Below are positions 1 to 8,263 of a stretch of 18,181 bases of DNA, piece by piece. The position numbers and the translations under genes are program-made. Where the stretch lies: contig CABQNX010000025.1 in assembly GCA_902465645.1 (NCBI GenBank), positions 1-18,181 on the forward strand, in the 5' to 3' direction. The stretch comes from an uncultured Peptoniphilus sp. GTDB lineage: Bacteria; Bacillota; Clostridia; Tissierellales; Peptoniphilaceae. A model generated the notes under the pieces. That model was not told the DNA's origin and did no database searches. It saw only the letters and a list, made by a program, of their open reading frames with translations. Every line of letters starts with the position of its first letter. The stretch's first letter is position 1.

Positions 1-1793
1 ATGGATTTAAGAAATGGACAACAAATAACAAAGAAATAAACTCATCAAATAATGATGGAATTTATGACTTTGCAAAAGATTATAAGTTTACAACTGATAC
101 AGAAATTTATGCCTTCTATGAAAAAAATGGAGAGCCTGAAATTAAAATAGACTTTGAAACTAAAGAGATTGTCAAAAACATTGGAGATAAGGTTTCTATA
201 GAAGAGTATAAAAATGCTTTAATAGTTCCAAAAGATCCTAATGGCAAGCCACTAGTTGATGTTAAGGCTATAAATGTAGTTGAAGATGCAGACACAAGTA
301 AAGAAGGTTACAGTCCTGCTAAGATACAAGTTGTTTATGACGATGGTAAGACAGAAGAAGTAGTAGTTATAGTAAAAGTTCTTCCTGATTATCTTGAACA
401 AACTGATCCAAATAAGAAACCTGATGTGCCAGATAATTTTGTGAAAGTTGTAGTTGAGACAACAGACAAGGCAACTGAAGATATTACAAGAACTTTCTGG
501 GTTAATCCAAGTAAAAAAGTTAGAATTCCAGTTGATAATCCAATAGGAAAAGAAGTAACAAAAGCTGATGGAACAAAAGATTTCACTTGGTTATTCACAG
601 GTTGGGACAATGAATTAACTCAACAGTTCACAAGAGAAACAACAATTACAGCACAATACAAAAAAGATTTTGGAGATGTGCCAGAAGTTAAACCTATACC
701 AGAAGCTAAGGGTGGATTCATCTACACAGACCTAGGCAAAAAAATTACCGAAGACCAATATAAAAAGGAAATCACATTGCCAGATGGATATAGTTTTGAA
801 AGTGGAACAAGGCTCGAAATGGATGAGACAACTGCTCCAAACATCAACAAGAGTGGTCGCTACAATGTAGCATTTTGGGTGACTTATCCAGATGGAAGTT
901 CTCAAAAAGTTGAAGTCACAGTATATGTAGGAGAAGCTCGTCCAGATCCAAAACCTGACTATCCAGATTACCCTGAAAAACCAGATTATCCAGACAGACC
1001 TTATATACCAATGTATCCTGAAGTAAGGTATGAAACTATTATTCAAGAAAAGATTGTTAAGGTTCCAATGCCTATTTCTGATGACAACTACTTCAAAGAA
1101 GTAAGGTATATGCAAGGATTCAAAAAAGAATTTAGACCTAATGATGGTCTTACTCGTGCTGAGGCTGCTCAAATTCTTGCCAACGCACTTGTTGAAGATG
1201 GCTACAAGTACAATCCTGACTTCAAGCTTCCTTACAAGGACATTGGAGAAGCTTGGTACACTAGGGCTGTTAAGATTGTAACTGAAGCAAGAGTCTTCGA
1301 AGGTTATGATGATGGAAACTTTAAGCCACAAGGCAAGATCACAAGGAACGAATGGATCGCAACTCTTAAGAGGTTCCAAGAACTTCCTGATGCTAGTGGC
1401 AACGATATGAAGCTAAGAGATAATCACTGGGCTAAGGCCGAAATCCAAGCTGCTTTCAAGGAAGGTTGGCTAAAGATTTACGCTGATGGACTTGCAAGTT
1501 ACAAGGGAGATGAATTTATCCCAAGACAAGAGGTTGCAGCTGTGTCCAACAAGGCCTTCAATAGGATTGTCGACAAGACTTATATTGGAAAGAATAATCC
1601 AAGTCTAGTGACTTACAAGGATGTTAATCCATCTATGTGGGCATACGATGATATTCTTTGCGCAAGTAACACTTTCTTAGACAAGAAGGACCTTTATAGG
1701 GCTCACTGGGTTAAGGAAGATAAGAATCAATTTAATATTGACATCGATGGTTTCGATATAGTTCAAAAGAAATTTCAAAGAAACCCTAGATAA
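1..1793 (+). CDS. SLH-domain cell-surface protein with Rib-like domains (5' truncated)
   Basis: The frame is open from base 3 to the TAA at 1791-1793 with no stop, so the window holds only the C-terminal 596 residues; the GTG at 426 is internal. Visible modules, numbered from the window edge: the tail of an InlB-B-repeat-like unit (1-40, ending in a T-E-I-Y-A-F-Y type strand); a Rib/alpha-like beta domain (about 43-128, ending VDDGKT-like then VVVIVKV); a second B-repeat-like domain (142-225, FTGWDNELTQQF); another Rib-like domain (226-312, with TYPDGSSQKVEVTVYV); a proline-rich PDYP linker (about 313-345); and three SLH motifs (about 366-420, 423-475 and 485-545) plus a YKDV...WAYDDI remnant. 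Inference: it is exported and held non-covalently on secondary wall polymer by SLH, with the repeats displayed outward. No LPXTG is seen. Lysine codons switch sharply at the SLH module (see findings). A terminator follows directly. Confidence 0.9.
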   Translation, partial: GFKKWTTNNKEINSSNNDGIYDFAKDYKFTTDTEIYAFYEKNGEPEIKIDFETKEIVKNIGDKVSIEEYKNALIVPKDPNGKPLVDVKAINVVEDADTSKEGYSPAKIQVVYDDGKTEEVVVIVKVLPDYLEQTDPNKKPDVPDNFVKVVVETTDKATEDITRTFWVNPSKKVRIPVDNPIGKEVTKADGTKDFTWLFTGWDNELTQQFTRETTITAQYKKDFGDVPEVKPIPEAKGGFIYTDLGKKITEDQYKKEITLPDGYSFESGTRLEMDETTAPNINKSGRYNVAFWVTYPDGSSQKVEVTVYVGEARPDPKPDYPDYPEKPDYPDRPYIPMYPEVRYETIIQEKIVKVPMPISDDNYFKEVRYMQGFKKEFRPNDGLTRAEAAQILANALVEDGYKYNPDFKLPYKDIGEAWYTRAVKIVTEARVFEGYDDGNFKPQGKITRNEWIATLKRFQELPDASGNDMKLRDNHWAKAEIQAAFKEGWLKIYADGLASYKGDEFIPRQEVAAVSNKAFNRIVDKTYIGKNNPSLVTYKDVNPSMWAYDDILCASNTFLDKKDLYRAHWVKEDKNQFNIDIDGFDIVQKKFQRNPR

Positions 1794-1797
1794 GTAA

Positions 1798-1826
1798 AGA
1801 GAGAAGGCTTGGTCCTTCTCTTTTTT
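1798..1826 (+). terminator. Intrinsic terminator of the SLH-protein gene
   Basis: An 8-bp stem (AGAGAAGG at 1800-1807 with CCTTCTCT at 1814-1821) has a 6-nt CTTGGT loop and runs into T6. It begins 4 bases after the stop codon of the surface protein. Confidence 0.88.
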
Positions 1827-1990
1827 GATCTTAGATTTTATTGTGAGATTAGTTTTTCTTGTGACTTTAAAAATTTTTGAAGATTTTTATAAAATTTAGA
1901 ATGAGAAAAAATTATTAAAGTATAAACAAGTTTTGGCGACAAATTTTCTCTAATAAAAATAAAAATAGAAAATTAAATTACAAAAAACTA

Positions 1991-2038
1991 CAAAAAAAAG
2001 AGAAGGTCTTATGTGGTTACCACAAAGTCTTCTCTTTT
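1991..2038 (-). terminator. Terminator of the DUF4825 lipoprotein gene (possibly bidirectional)
   Basis: A long imperfect hairpin: AAAAGAGAAG (1996-2005) pairs with CTTCTCTTTT (2029-2038), CTT (2008-2010) with AAG (2025-2027), and TGTGG (2012-2016) with CCACA (2020-2024) around a TTA loop. On the minus strand it is followed by a U8 tract (A8 at 1992-1999 on +). The hairpin starts at the lipoprotein stop codon. Its outer arm has the same AGAGAAGG sequence as the terminator at 1800, so the convergent genes are closed by two similar hairpins about 200 bases apart. Confidence 0.8.
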
Positions 2039-2516
2039 ATTTATTCCAATTATTTACAAAGTCCTCAAAGCTTTCTCTGTCCTTGGATATTTCTTCTATG
2101 CTAGTATTTTTTTCTTCTAAGATTTCTTCTATTTCCTTCCTATAGAAGATGAAAATCTTATCTTTTAGTTCCTTATTTTTTTCTTCTTCAAAGTCCCTGC
2201 CACTTTCTACATAATATATCCTGTCTAGGTTTCCTATAAGGGCGAAGCTCTCGATGGCATTTATAAAGAGGTCCTCTCTTTTTATATTGCTTGTGTCCTT
2301 AACAAAGACCTTGAGTCCGTAGGGTGACTTGCTTGAAAGTATTTCAATGGCTCCCACCTCGAAGCCCTTTGGGTAGTCTTGTCTCGACACAATTTGTGAG
2401 ACCTTTGAGTTGTCGCCGACAAAGTCTGTCTTGTAGTTGTAGAGACTATCTATTCTTTTATTTTGGCAGCCGCAAAGTACAAGGACTAAGGCCAAGAATA
2501 TAAATATTTTTTTCAA
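2037..2516 (-). CDS. DUF4825-like lipoprotein
   Basis: A 159-residue lipoprotein. The chosen start is TTG at 2514-2516, giving MKKIFIFLALVLVLCGC, a short signal peptide ending in lipobox L14-C15-G16-C17, so Cys17 should be lipidated. The in-frame ATG at 2532-2534 is rejected: GAGGTGAT, a good Shine-Dalgarno, lies between the two starts at correct spacing for the TTG, and the predicted transcription start is at about 2530. The mature part (FVGDNSKV at 32-39, SPYGLKVFV near 64-72, LFINAIESFALIGNLD at 83-98, then an acidic helical tail) resembles DUF4825, a domain of unknown role in small Firmicute lipoproteins and beside BlaR/MecR-type proteins; this match is from memory. It is monocistronic, with its own promoter and terminator. 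Confidence 0.82.
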   Translation of the reverse strand: MKKIFIFLALVLVLCGCQNKRIDSLYNYKTDFVGDNSKVSQIVSRQDYPKGFEVGAIEILSSKSPYGLKVFVKDTSNIKREDLFINAIESFALIGNLDRIYYVESGRDFEEEKNKELKDKIFIFYRKEIEEILEEKNTSIEEISKDRESFEDFVNNWNK

Positions 2517-2536
2517 ACACATCACCTCTTTCATAT

Positions 2537-2545
2537 ATTATATCA
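2537..2545 (-). promoter_or_regulatory. Extended -10 promoter of the DUF4825 lipoprotein gene
   Basis: On the minus strand it reads TGA-TATAAT, a perfect extended -10 (TATAAT at 2542-2537). The -35 is poor; a GTGAC-like element lies only about 14 bases upstream. The expected start of transcription is near 2530, leaving a leader of about 14 nt that still contains the Shine-Dalgarno GAGGTG. The promoter abuts the terminator of the upstream surE unit. Confidence 0.6.
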
Positions 2546-2573
2546 AAAAAATAAAAAGTCACTAGGACTTTTT
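2545..2573 (-). terminator. Terminator of the walJ-surE transcript
   Basis: An 8-bp stem (AAAAAGTC 2553-2560 with GACTTTTT 2566-2573) has an ACTAG/CTAGT loop. On the minus strand it is followed by ATTTTTTT (2545-2552). It separates surE and the possible small ORF from the lipoprotein promoter, leaving almost no space between the two units. Confidence 0.8.
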
Positions 2574-2585
2574 AAATTCTTTTAT

Positions 2586-2657
2586 TTACATTATTGTTCT
2601 AAAAAATATTCCAAAAATCAAAAAGATTAAAAATAATAAGGTAAATTTGTAGTTCAC
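2586..2657 (-). CDS. Possible 23-aa single-pass membrane peptide downstream of surE
   Basis: An ORF starting GTG at 2657-2655 encodes a 23-residue peptide, MNYKFTLLFLIFLIFGIF then FRTIM, ending TAA at 2588-2586. It starts 19 bases beyond the surE stop. Its Shine-Dalgarno GAAAGG (2665-2670) sits 7 nt from the GTG, and it ends just before the terminator at 2553-2573. It has a lysine near the N-terminus, one hydrophobic helix and an arginine close to the end. AT-rich DNA readily produces such hydrophobic ORFs by chance, so the spaced ribosome site and the position inside the transcript are the real support. No homologue is recognised. Confidence 0.35.
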   Translation of the reverse strand: MNYKFTLLFLIFLIFGIFFRTIM

Positions 2658-2676
2658 TATTTTTCCTTTCGTGACT

Positions 2677-3423
2677 TTATTTTAGCATTTGGCTTAACTC
2701 ATTGATGAGAGTTAGGTTAGTTACATCGTAAAGAAGTGGACTTACTGTTGCGTAGCCTTGACCCAAGAAGTGGATGTCTGAATCCTTTTCGTTGTTGTCC
2801 TTTGGGAAGCCCTTTAGTCTCATGTTGTAGCCTTCTCCTTCTTCTGATATGTCGTAGATTGACATGACGTCGGCTCCAACCTTGCAAACTTCTATCCCCT
2901 TTAGTTCTTCGTAGTCAAGGTAAGGTACGTTTATATTTAGGACTTGAAGTCTCTTTAGGTCGTCAAGCTTGTTAAAGACTTCTACTGCAACTCTTGCTGC
3001 TGTTTCGAACTTTGAGTGACCCTTCACCCATTGAGATGAAACCGCAATGGCAGGTATGTTAAAGAGGTTGGCTTCAATTGCTGCTGAAACTGTGCCTGAG
3101 TAGAGGACGTTTGTAGCTGCGTTAAAGCCAGAGTTTATACCTGAGAAGCAGAAGTCAAACTTTTCATCTAATAGGTGGACTGCTGCTCTTACGCAGTCAG
3201 CAGGAGTCCCATAGACGCAAAGGCTTTTCACATCTTCAAGGCCTTCTAGCTTTGTTTCTTGAACCATTAGTGGGCTCTTAAAGGTAATGGCGTGTGATTT
3301 GCCAGAGTTTTCAACATTTGGAGCAGCGATAGTAACCTTGTGGCCTTCCTTTATTAGGGACTTGGCAAGGACTTCTATGCCTTCTGCATTTATTCCGTCA
3401 TCATTTGTAAGTAGTATGTTCAA
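2677..3423 (-). CDS. surE: 5'/3'-nucleotidase SurE
   Basis: A 248-residue SurE-family metal-dependent phosphatase; the family removes phosphate from nucleoside 5'- and 3'-monophosphates and acts in the cytoplasm. The N-terminus MNILLTNDDGINAEGI carries the metal-binding Asp8-Asp9. Ser40 (VENSGKSHAIT) and the SGINSGFN loop with Asn97 complete the usual site. Length is normal for the family. The start is TTG at 3421-3423 with GGAGG 6 nt upstream. It follows walJ by 17 bases and so belongs to the walJ-surE transcript. In Bacillus the gene after yycJ is an HtrA-type protease; here SurE takes that place, and no protease gene is present. Confidence 0.95.
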   Translation of the reverse strand: MNILLTNDDGINAEGIEVLAKSLIKEGHKVTIAAPNVENSGKSHAITFKSPLMVQETKLEGLEDVKSLCVYGTPADCVRAAVHLLDEKFDFCFSGINSGFNAATNVLYSGTVSAAIEANLFNIPAIAVSSQWVKGHSKFETAARVAVEVFNKLDDLKRLQVLNINVPYLDYEELKGIEVCKVGADVMSIYDISEEGEGYNMRLKGFPKDNNEKDSDIHFLGQGYATVSPLLYDVTNLTLINELSQMLK

Positions 3424-3440
3424 ATTATTCCTCCCTTTAT

Positions 3441-4226
3441 TTAAAGTTCAAAGACTCTTGATGGGTCTGACCTTGGAGCCACATCAATTGTGTAGTCTGT
3501 GTTTTCTTTTTTGTGTTCTGATGCAAGCAAGTCATTTATTGTCCTTAGGGCCAGGTCTGGCAGGTTGTTGTCAGAAGACAAGTGGCCTAGGATGACTTGT
3601 TCTTGTTTCTTTTTTAAGATCATTGCAAGAACTTCGCCTGCATTTTCATTTGAGAGGTGGCCCTTGGTAGAAAGGATCCTCTGCTTAGTTGGATAGGGGT
3701 AAGTCCCATTTATTAGCATGTCGACGTCGTGGTTGGACTCTAGGTAAATTAAGTCTGACCCGTCCATTTTTTCCATGACATCTTGGTTGACCCAACCTGT
3801 ATCTGTCAAGAGAGAAAGTTTCTTATCTCCCTTAACTACAAAGCCACAGCCACTTGCACAGTCGTGGAAGGTGGATATTGGCAGGATGTCTAGATCTTTA
3901 AAGCTGAAGCCCTTGCCATTCTCAAAGATAAAAGTATTCTTTGGGTCCAGCTTCTTAACAGTGGGAAGCATGGCATCAAGGGTCATCATGTTGGAGAAGA
4001 CCTTTAGGTTGTGTCTTCTCGATAGGACCCCAACTCCCTTGACGTGGTCAATGTGTTCATGAGTCACGAAGACTGCATCAAGCTCTGATGGATTTACGCC
4101 TATCTTTTTTAAGTTCTCTTCAATTTTTTTGCCAGAAAGTCCGGCATCTATAATAATTTTTGTATCTTTATATTCAATGTATTGGCAGTTGCCACTTGAG
4201 CCACTTGCCAAAGAGCAAAATTTCAT
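3441..4226 (-). CDS. walJ: YycJ/WalJ metallo-beta-lactamase-fold hydrolase
   Basis: A 261-residue MBL-fold protein of the YycJ family, long associated with the WalRK locus and linked in the literature to DNA repair or exonuclease activity and coordination of division with replication. The metal motif is T55-H56-E57-H58-I59-D60-H61, with a later N-H-D (ESNHDVDML) and GHLS near residue 204 and again at 231. The N-terminus MKFCSLASGSSGNCQYI is typical. I chose ATG 4224-4226 because GGAGG lies 5 nt upstream; the longer frame from GTG 4238 would include that Shine-Dalgarno. It is separated from yycI by 57 bases that hold a good promoter, so it can be transcribed apart from walRK. surE follows closely. 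Confidence 0.93.
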   Translation of the reverse strand: MKFCSLASGSSGNCQYIEYKDTKIIIDAGLSGKKIEENLKKIGVNPSELDAVFVTHEHIDHVKGVGVLSRRHNLKVFSNMMTLDAMLPTVKKLDPKNTFIFENGKGFSFKDLDILPISTFHDCASGCGFVVKGDKKLSLLTDTGWVNQDVMEKMDGSDLIYLESNHDVDMLINGTYPYPTKQRILSTKGHLSNENAGEVLAMILKKKQEQVILGHLSSDNNLPDLALRTINDLLASEHKKENTDYTIDVAPRSDPSRVFEL

Positions 4227-4242
4227 AAAAACCTCCACACAT

Positions 4243-4271
4243 ATTCTAACATAGGGATTTGAAATTGTTAA
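4243..4271 (-). promoter_or_regulatory. Internal promoter for walJ-surE
   Basis: On the minus strand: -35 TTAACA (4271-4266), 17-bp spacer, extended -10 TGT-TAGAAT (4248-4243). The expected start is about 4236, just ahead of the GGAGG of walJ. It lies in the only sizeable gap of the minus-strand gene run. Confidence 0.6.
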
Positions 4272-4283
4272 GCTTAGGAGTCT

Positions 4284-5132
4284 TTAGTAGTTTGATAGAA
4301 CTGTGTATTCTCCGTCAGAAAACTTGACCTTCCAACCAGGTATGGCACGACCATTTACCGCACGAGTAATGTCTTCGATATAACCTTGGTCTTCTGGGTT
4401 GAAGTAGAAGCAGGGGATGATTTTTTCGATTGTCTTGTTGTAGTACTCTGTCTTATTTAATAGAGAGAGAAGGGCCCTAGGTGCAGGATACAAAAATATC
4501 TTTTGGTCTGACTTATCAAGGACATTGAGCCAAAGCCTGTCCATGGACATTACTCCTCTCTCATCAATAATGAAGTTGGTGTAGGAGGACTCAACTGGAA
4601 TATTTTCAAAGACCTTGGTGTAGTTTAAAAAGTACTTGCCATCTTGCTCTTCGTAATAACTTAGGTAGATGTCTCTTGTGTCGTACTTCTTGTCCAATAA
4701 AAACTTAGTTGCAATTTTTTGTGCTTCATCTAGGTTTTTAATATTGTATTTCTTATCTTTTTTTCTGTTTTCATAGTAGACCCTTCGACCATTGACAAGG
4801 TTTATATACTCGTCGCCTAGGAAAATCTCGGCAAGGTCTGTACTCGGCCTTTCAACTGTGCCCTTGCCATCAAAGTACCTGTTCTTTATATCTTCTTCAG
4901 ATGATGTCTCAAAGGAAACCAAGACTGAGGGAAGTTTTTTTCTCCTTCTTGGGATTTTTGTATCTAAGATAATATTTTTTTCTTTTAATAGACCAGTGAC
5001 CTCTTTTACAAAGTCAATCCTTGTGGACTCATCTCTCATATTAAAATTTTTGTAATTGCTGTATCCAAAGAGGACCACATTGGCAACTACAAGGGCAATT
5101 ATTAAGATTTTTTTAATTTTATTCCAATCCAT
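4284..5132 (-). CDS. yycI: YycI/WalI regulatory membrane protein of WalK
   Basis: A 282-residue YycI-family protein. YycI and YycH are single-pass membrane proteins that contact the WalK kinase and tune its activity (down in Bacillus, up in Staphylococcus). The N-terminus MDWNKIKKILIIALVVAN is a short cytoplasmic segment and a TM helix (about 8-25); the rest is extracellular. The C-terminal AIPGWKVKFSDGEYTVLSNY is characteristic of the family's final beta strands. Its ATG (5130-5132) lies one base after the yycH TAG with only a weak GGTG ahead, so translation is probably coupled to yycH. Confidence 0.9.
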   Translation of the reverse strand: MDWNKIKKILIIALVVANVVLFGYSNYKNFNMRDESTRIDFVKEVTGLLKEKNIILDTKIPRRRKKLPSVLVSFETSSEEDIKNRYFDGKGTVERPSTDLAEIFLGDEYINLVNGRRVYYENRKKDKKYNIKNLDEAQKIATKFLLDKKYDTRDIYLSYYEEQDGKYFLNYTKVFENIPVESSYTNFIIDERGVMSMDRLWLNVLDKSDQKIFLYPAPRALLSLLNKTEYYNKTIEKIIPCFYFNPEDQGYIEDITRAVNGRAIPGWKVKFSDGEYTVLSNY

Positions 5133-5133
5133 A

Positions 5134-6474
5134 CTATTTCACCATCATCAAACTTCCGTCCTCAACATCAAAGTAGTAGATCCTGCCCATGTAGGCCATT
5201 TCATAGACAAGTATAGGCTCTTGTGCTTGGAATCCACTAGAACTTAAGTAGACAAGATTTAAGTTATCTATGGCAGATAAGATATCCATAACAGGCTTGT
5301 AGTCAAAAGTCTCCATGTTCTTCCTGAGAATTCTGTGGATGCCCTCTATGTTAATTTTTTCTTTTTTATAAATTGGGTTGTCGTCCTTACGGATGTAGTA
5401 TTCCCTATAATTTTTCACAAACTCAGAATAGACGTCAATCTCTATAAAACTGTGGTCCTTAGATGGAAGGACTAGGGGGATTTGACCGTCTTTTAAGTTG
5501 AAGAAGAACCTGTAACCCAAATTGTCGTTGTAGTCGCAGGGCTCGATCTTCTCGAGATAAATCCCAGAGCTTATCCCAGTCTTTTGGGCAATAAATTCCA
5601 CGGCCCTGTCGAGAGACTTGTTGAGGTCACGAGACTTGACATCAAATTGTGACTCAAGAGAGTACTCGATTATCCCGTCGCTTGATAAGGACAAGTATTC
5701 ATTTTCATAGACATAGGTATTTTTTCCGTCTACAGTCATTTCCCTAATGTAGTCAATGGGAATCCCCAAAAATCTCTCGGCCAAGTTGGACTTCATGCTC
5801 TCTTCCAAGTTGCTTAGACCAGAGACATAGGCAACCTTTTGTAAAGAGATGTAGTCTTCGTCGGGAATGTAAATATCCTTTTTTATCCCATAGGCCTCGT
5901 AGAAGTTGACAGCCCTTATGCCCTTGGATTTGACTTCTTTTAAGATTTCTCCTATATCAAAGTCCACCTTAATGTCCACAAGCTTGTAGAAGTTTTTGCT
6001 GCCAGAAATATAGATTTCTCCAAGATTTGAAATGTAAATGGAGTCCACACTTAGGTTGATGTCGTTGGAGTTTCTCTTGTCTCCAATTAGGTTCACAAAA
6101 ACAGAACCTGAAAGGGGAGAATTAAATTTAAAAACTAGGGACTCCTGCCTTTGGAGGTTTAAATATTCTTCTGTATCAATGAGTTTTAAATTTTCTGAAT
6201 TTGCCTTTTGAAGCTTCTCAGAAATATTTTCTCCCGTCATCTTCCAATAGGGTCCAAGATCTGTTGTCATGTAGTGGTCCCTGTCCCCAAAGTTTGCAAT
6301 TAATCTTTGAGGAGTAAGAATCTCTTGTAAGAATTCATCTACGTCACCAATCTTCGCCTGATCTTCGGACTTTGTGTCAAAAGAGAGCCAGAGGTTCTTG
6401 GACTGGAAGACCAAGAGGAGGACAAGTCCTATTAAGATGAAGGTAGATGTTGGCTTAGGCAATTTCTTCATCAT
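5134..6474 (-). CDS. yycH: YycH/WalH regulatory membrane protein of WalK
   Basis: A 446-residue YycH-family protein. One N-terminal TM helix (about 10-28, TSTFILIGLVLLLVFQSKNL) is followed by a long extracellular domain with WLSFDTKSED, NFGDRDHYMTT and a C-terminal MAYMGRIYYFDVEDGSLMMVK-like end typical of the family. The start is taken as the first ATG of MMKKLPKP (6472-6474): AAGG of AAGGTGAT lies 8 nt upstream, whereas the longer reading frame runs back through walK. It overlaps the last 20 bases of walK (stop 6455-6457), indicating co-translation with the kinase. With YycI it should form the complex that modulates WalK. Confidence 0.9.
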   Translation of the reverse strand: MMKKLPKPTSTFILIGLVLLLVFQSKNLWLSFDTKSEDQAKIGDVDEFLQEILTPQRLIANFGDRDHYMTTDLGPYWKMTGENISEKLQKANSENLKLIDTEEYLNLQRQESLVFKFNSPLSGSVFVNLIGDKRNSNDINLSVDSIYISNLGEIYISGSKNFYKLVDIKVDFDIGEILKEVKSKGIRAVNFYEAYGIKKDIYIPDEDYISLQKVAYVSGLSNLEESMKSNLAERFLGIPIDYIREMTVDGKNTYVYENEYLSLSSDGIIEYSLESQFDVKSRDLNKSLDRAVEFIAQKTGISSGIYLEKIEPCDYNDNLGYRFFFNLKDGQIPLVLPSKDHSFIEIDVYSEFVKNYREYYIRKDDNPIYKKEKINIEGIHRILRKNMETFDYKPVMDILSAIDNLNLVYLSSSGFQAQEPILVYEMAYMGRIYYFDVEDGSLMMVK

Positions 6475-8263
6475 TGTCATCACCTTCACTTGCCTTAAAG
6501 AGGAGGGTAACAATAGTTCCCTCGCCAAATACAGAATTAATCTTTAGGCTGCCCCCAAAGGATTTTATCATCTCGCTGGCAATGGAAAGGCCAAGGCCTG
6601 TTCCGCCCATTTGCCTGCTCCTGCCCTTTTCAACCCTGTAAAATCTTTCAGATATCCTTGGGAGGTCTTCCTTAGGTATACCAATTCCATTGTCTGACAC
6701 TTTGATTTCCACAAGGTCACCCATGTTCGTAGCATCAATTACAATTTTTCCATTTTCAGGAGTGTACTTGCAGGCATTGGAAATAATATTTGTGAGGATT
6801 TGGTCGGCGCCATTTCTCTCTGCGTAAATATCTTTTATGTCCATATCAATATTTAATTCAATCTTGTGATTTTTTTGAACTATTAAGATTGATTGAGACT
6901 CAATTGCTTCAGCAATAAACTCGTAGGTGTCAATAGGAGCAAGGCTAATATTGTCCTTGTTGTAGTCGATGTTAGAAAGATATAAGAGGTCTGTCACAAT
7001 CCTAGACATCCTGGAGTTTTCCCTGTCAATAACCTTTAAAAAGTTTCTTTGTGAATCCTTGTCAAGATCACTATCAAGGAGGGTTTCTGTGTAGGATTTT
7101 ATAGTTGTTATAGGGGTCTTTAACTCATGGGATACATTGGCAACAAATTCCTTACGCATAATGTCTAGCATGTGCTCCTTATCTACGTCTTGCAAAACAA
7201 CAATAAGACCAGAGTTTATAAGGGCATCAGACTTGTAAGGTGCAAATTTAATTTTATAGAAGGAGTTTGCAATCTTTGTCAGTTCTTCTCCCCTAAGACT
7301 CTCCTCATTTTTGTAGTCAATATTATTAAGGTTAATGGACTTTAAGTTTATAACCCTATAAAAGTCCTTTTCTGAAATATTTAAAATCTTCTTGGCAATG
7401 GAGTTTGCGTGGATTAACCTGTTGTTTCTATCAATGGCAATTACACCTTCAGCCATGTAGTTAAAAATTGTGTCGAGCTTTGACCTTTCAAGGTCCATCT
7501 TCTCTATGGACTCACGCAGCTCCTTGGTTAAGAAGTTAAACATCATACCAAGTTCTCCAATCTCATCCTTGCTCTTGACCTCAATACTTTGGTTAAAGTT
7601 ACCCTTGGCAAGGGCCTTGGCCTTCTTAGTGAGGGCACGAATAGGACCAGTGATGGAATTGGCAATAAAATAACCAAGTATAGAAGTTGTGATAAGGGAA
7701 ATCAAGGTTGCATAAGTAATAATAACTTTTGAGTCGTCTATTACAGAATAGATTGAGTTTAGATTCCTTGTCATATAAATAATTGCAAGGATACTTCCGT
7801 CGCCAGATAGGATAGGTCTTGCAATGTGTTTTTCCACGTCTTTCTGGTTTTCGTATTCCACAATTTTTTCCCTGGTCTTGCCAGAAGCTGCATCCATTAC
7901 AAGTTTTGGTTCAATAAATTTTACTGAGTAAGCATCTTCTGACTCCTTTGGAGAAATATTTTTTGTACTGGCGAGAATCTTTGGAGCCTTATCTGGTGAG
8001 ATAATGTAGGCAGATTCTTCACTGGAAATACCCCAGTCTTTAAGCGTTGCGTCAAGCTGGGGTAGTGTTTCATAATTATTATCTTTAAAAAATGCCGATG
8101 TAGTTGTGGCAAGTGTGTCCATGGTTTTTACCATAGAGGAAGTTGCAGTCTCTATTTGCACATTTTCAAGCCTATCAATGATAAAGGTAGATGCGATAAA
8201 CATGGAAATAAGAACTAGGACTACATAAATCAAAATAAATCTAGACTTAATGGAGTGGTTCAT
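6455..8263 (-). CDS. walK: WalK (VicK/YycG) sensor histidine kinase
   Basis: A 602-residue membrane sensor kinase of the essential cell-wall homeostasis system; Bacillus WalK is of nearly equal length. Domains: TM1 (about 8-30); an extracytoplasmic PAS/Cache-like sensor (31-178); TM2 (about 179-201); HAMP (203-255, with KDEIGELGMMFN); cytoplasmic PAS (about 260-360, YMAEGVIAIDRNNRLIHAN); HisKA with His379 in FVANVSHELKTPITT; and HATPase_c with N-box Asn496 (SNACKYTPENG), G1 DNGIGIP (524-530), F-box FYRVEKGRSR and G2 GTGLGLS (554-560). All catalytic motifs are intact. The start ATG shares its A with the walR TAA (TAATG), so translation is coupled. An acidic tail (EGDDNDEEIA) overlaps yycH. Confidence 0.97.
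   Translation of the reverse strand: MNHSIKSRFILIYVVLVLISMFIASTFIIDRLENVQIETATSSMVKTMDTLATTTSAFFKDNNYETLPQLDATLKDWGISSEESAYIISPDKAPKILASTKNISPKESEDAYSVKFIEPKLVMDAASGKTREKIVEYENQKDVEKHIARPILSGDGSILAIIYMTRNLNSIYSVIDDSKVIITYATLISLITTSILGYFIANSITGPIRALTKKAKALAKGNFNQSIEVKSKDEIGELGMMFNFLTKELRESIEKMDLERSKLDTIFNYMAEGVIAIDRNNRLIHANSIAKKILNISEKDFYRVINLKSINLNNIDYKNEESLRGEELTKIANSFYKIKFAPYKSDALINSGLIVVLQDVDKEHMLDIMRKEFVANVSHELKTPITTIKSYTETLLDSDLDKDSQRNFLKVIDRENSRMSRIVTDLLYLSNIDYNKDNISLAPIDTYEFIAEAIESQSILIVQKNHKIELNIDMDIKDIYAERNGADQILTNIISNACKYTPENGKIVIDATNMGDLVEIKVSDNGIGIPKEDLPRISERFYRVEKGRSRQMGGTGLGLSIASEMIKSFGGSLKINSVFGEGTIVTLLFKASEGDDNDEEIA

Noticed and set aside
732..1379. Antisense 215-codon open frame inside the SLH gene
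   Set aside because: It is a shadow of the strong + strand SLH/Rib protein; its translation has no recognisable domain and no ribosome site.
426..1793. GTG at 426 as the start of the surface-protein gene
   Set aside because: The same frame is open to the left window edge with coherent Rib-like sequence, and no ribosome site precedes 426. The gene is truncated by the window.
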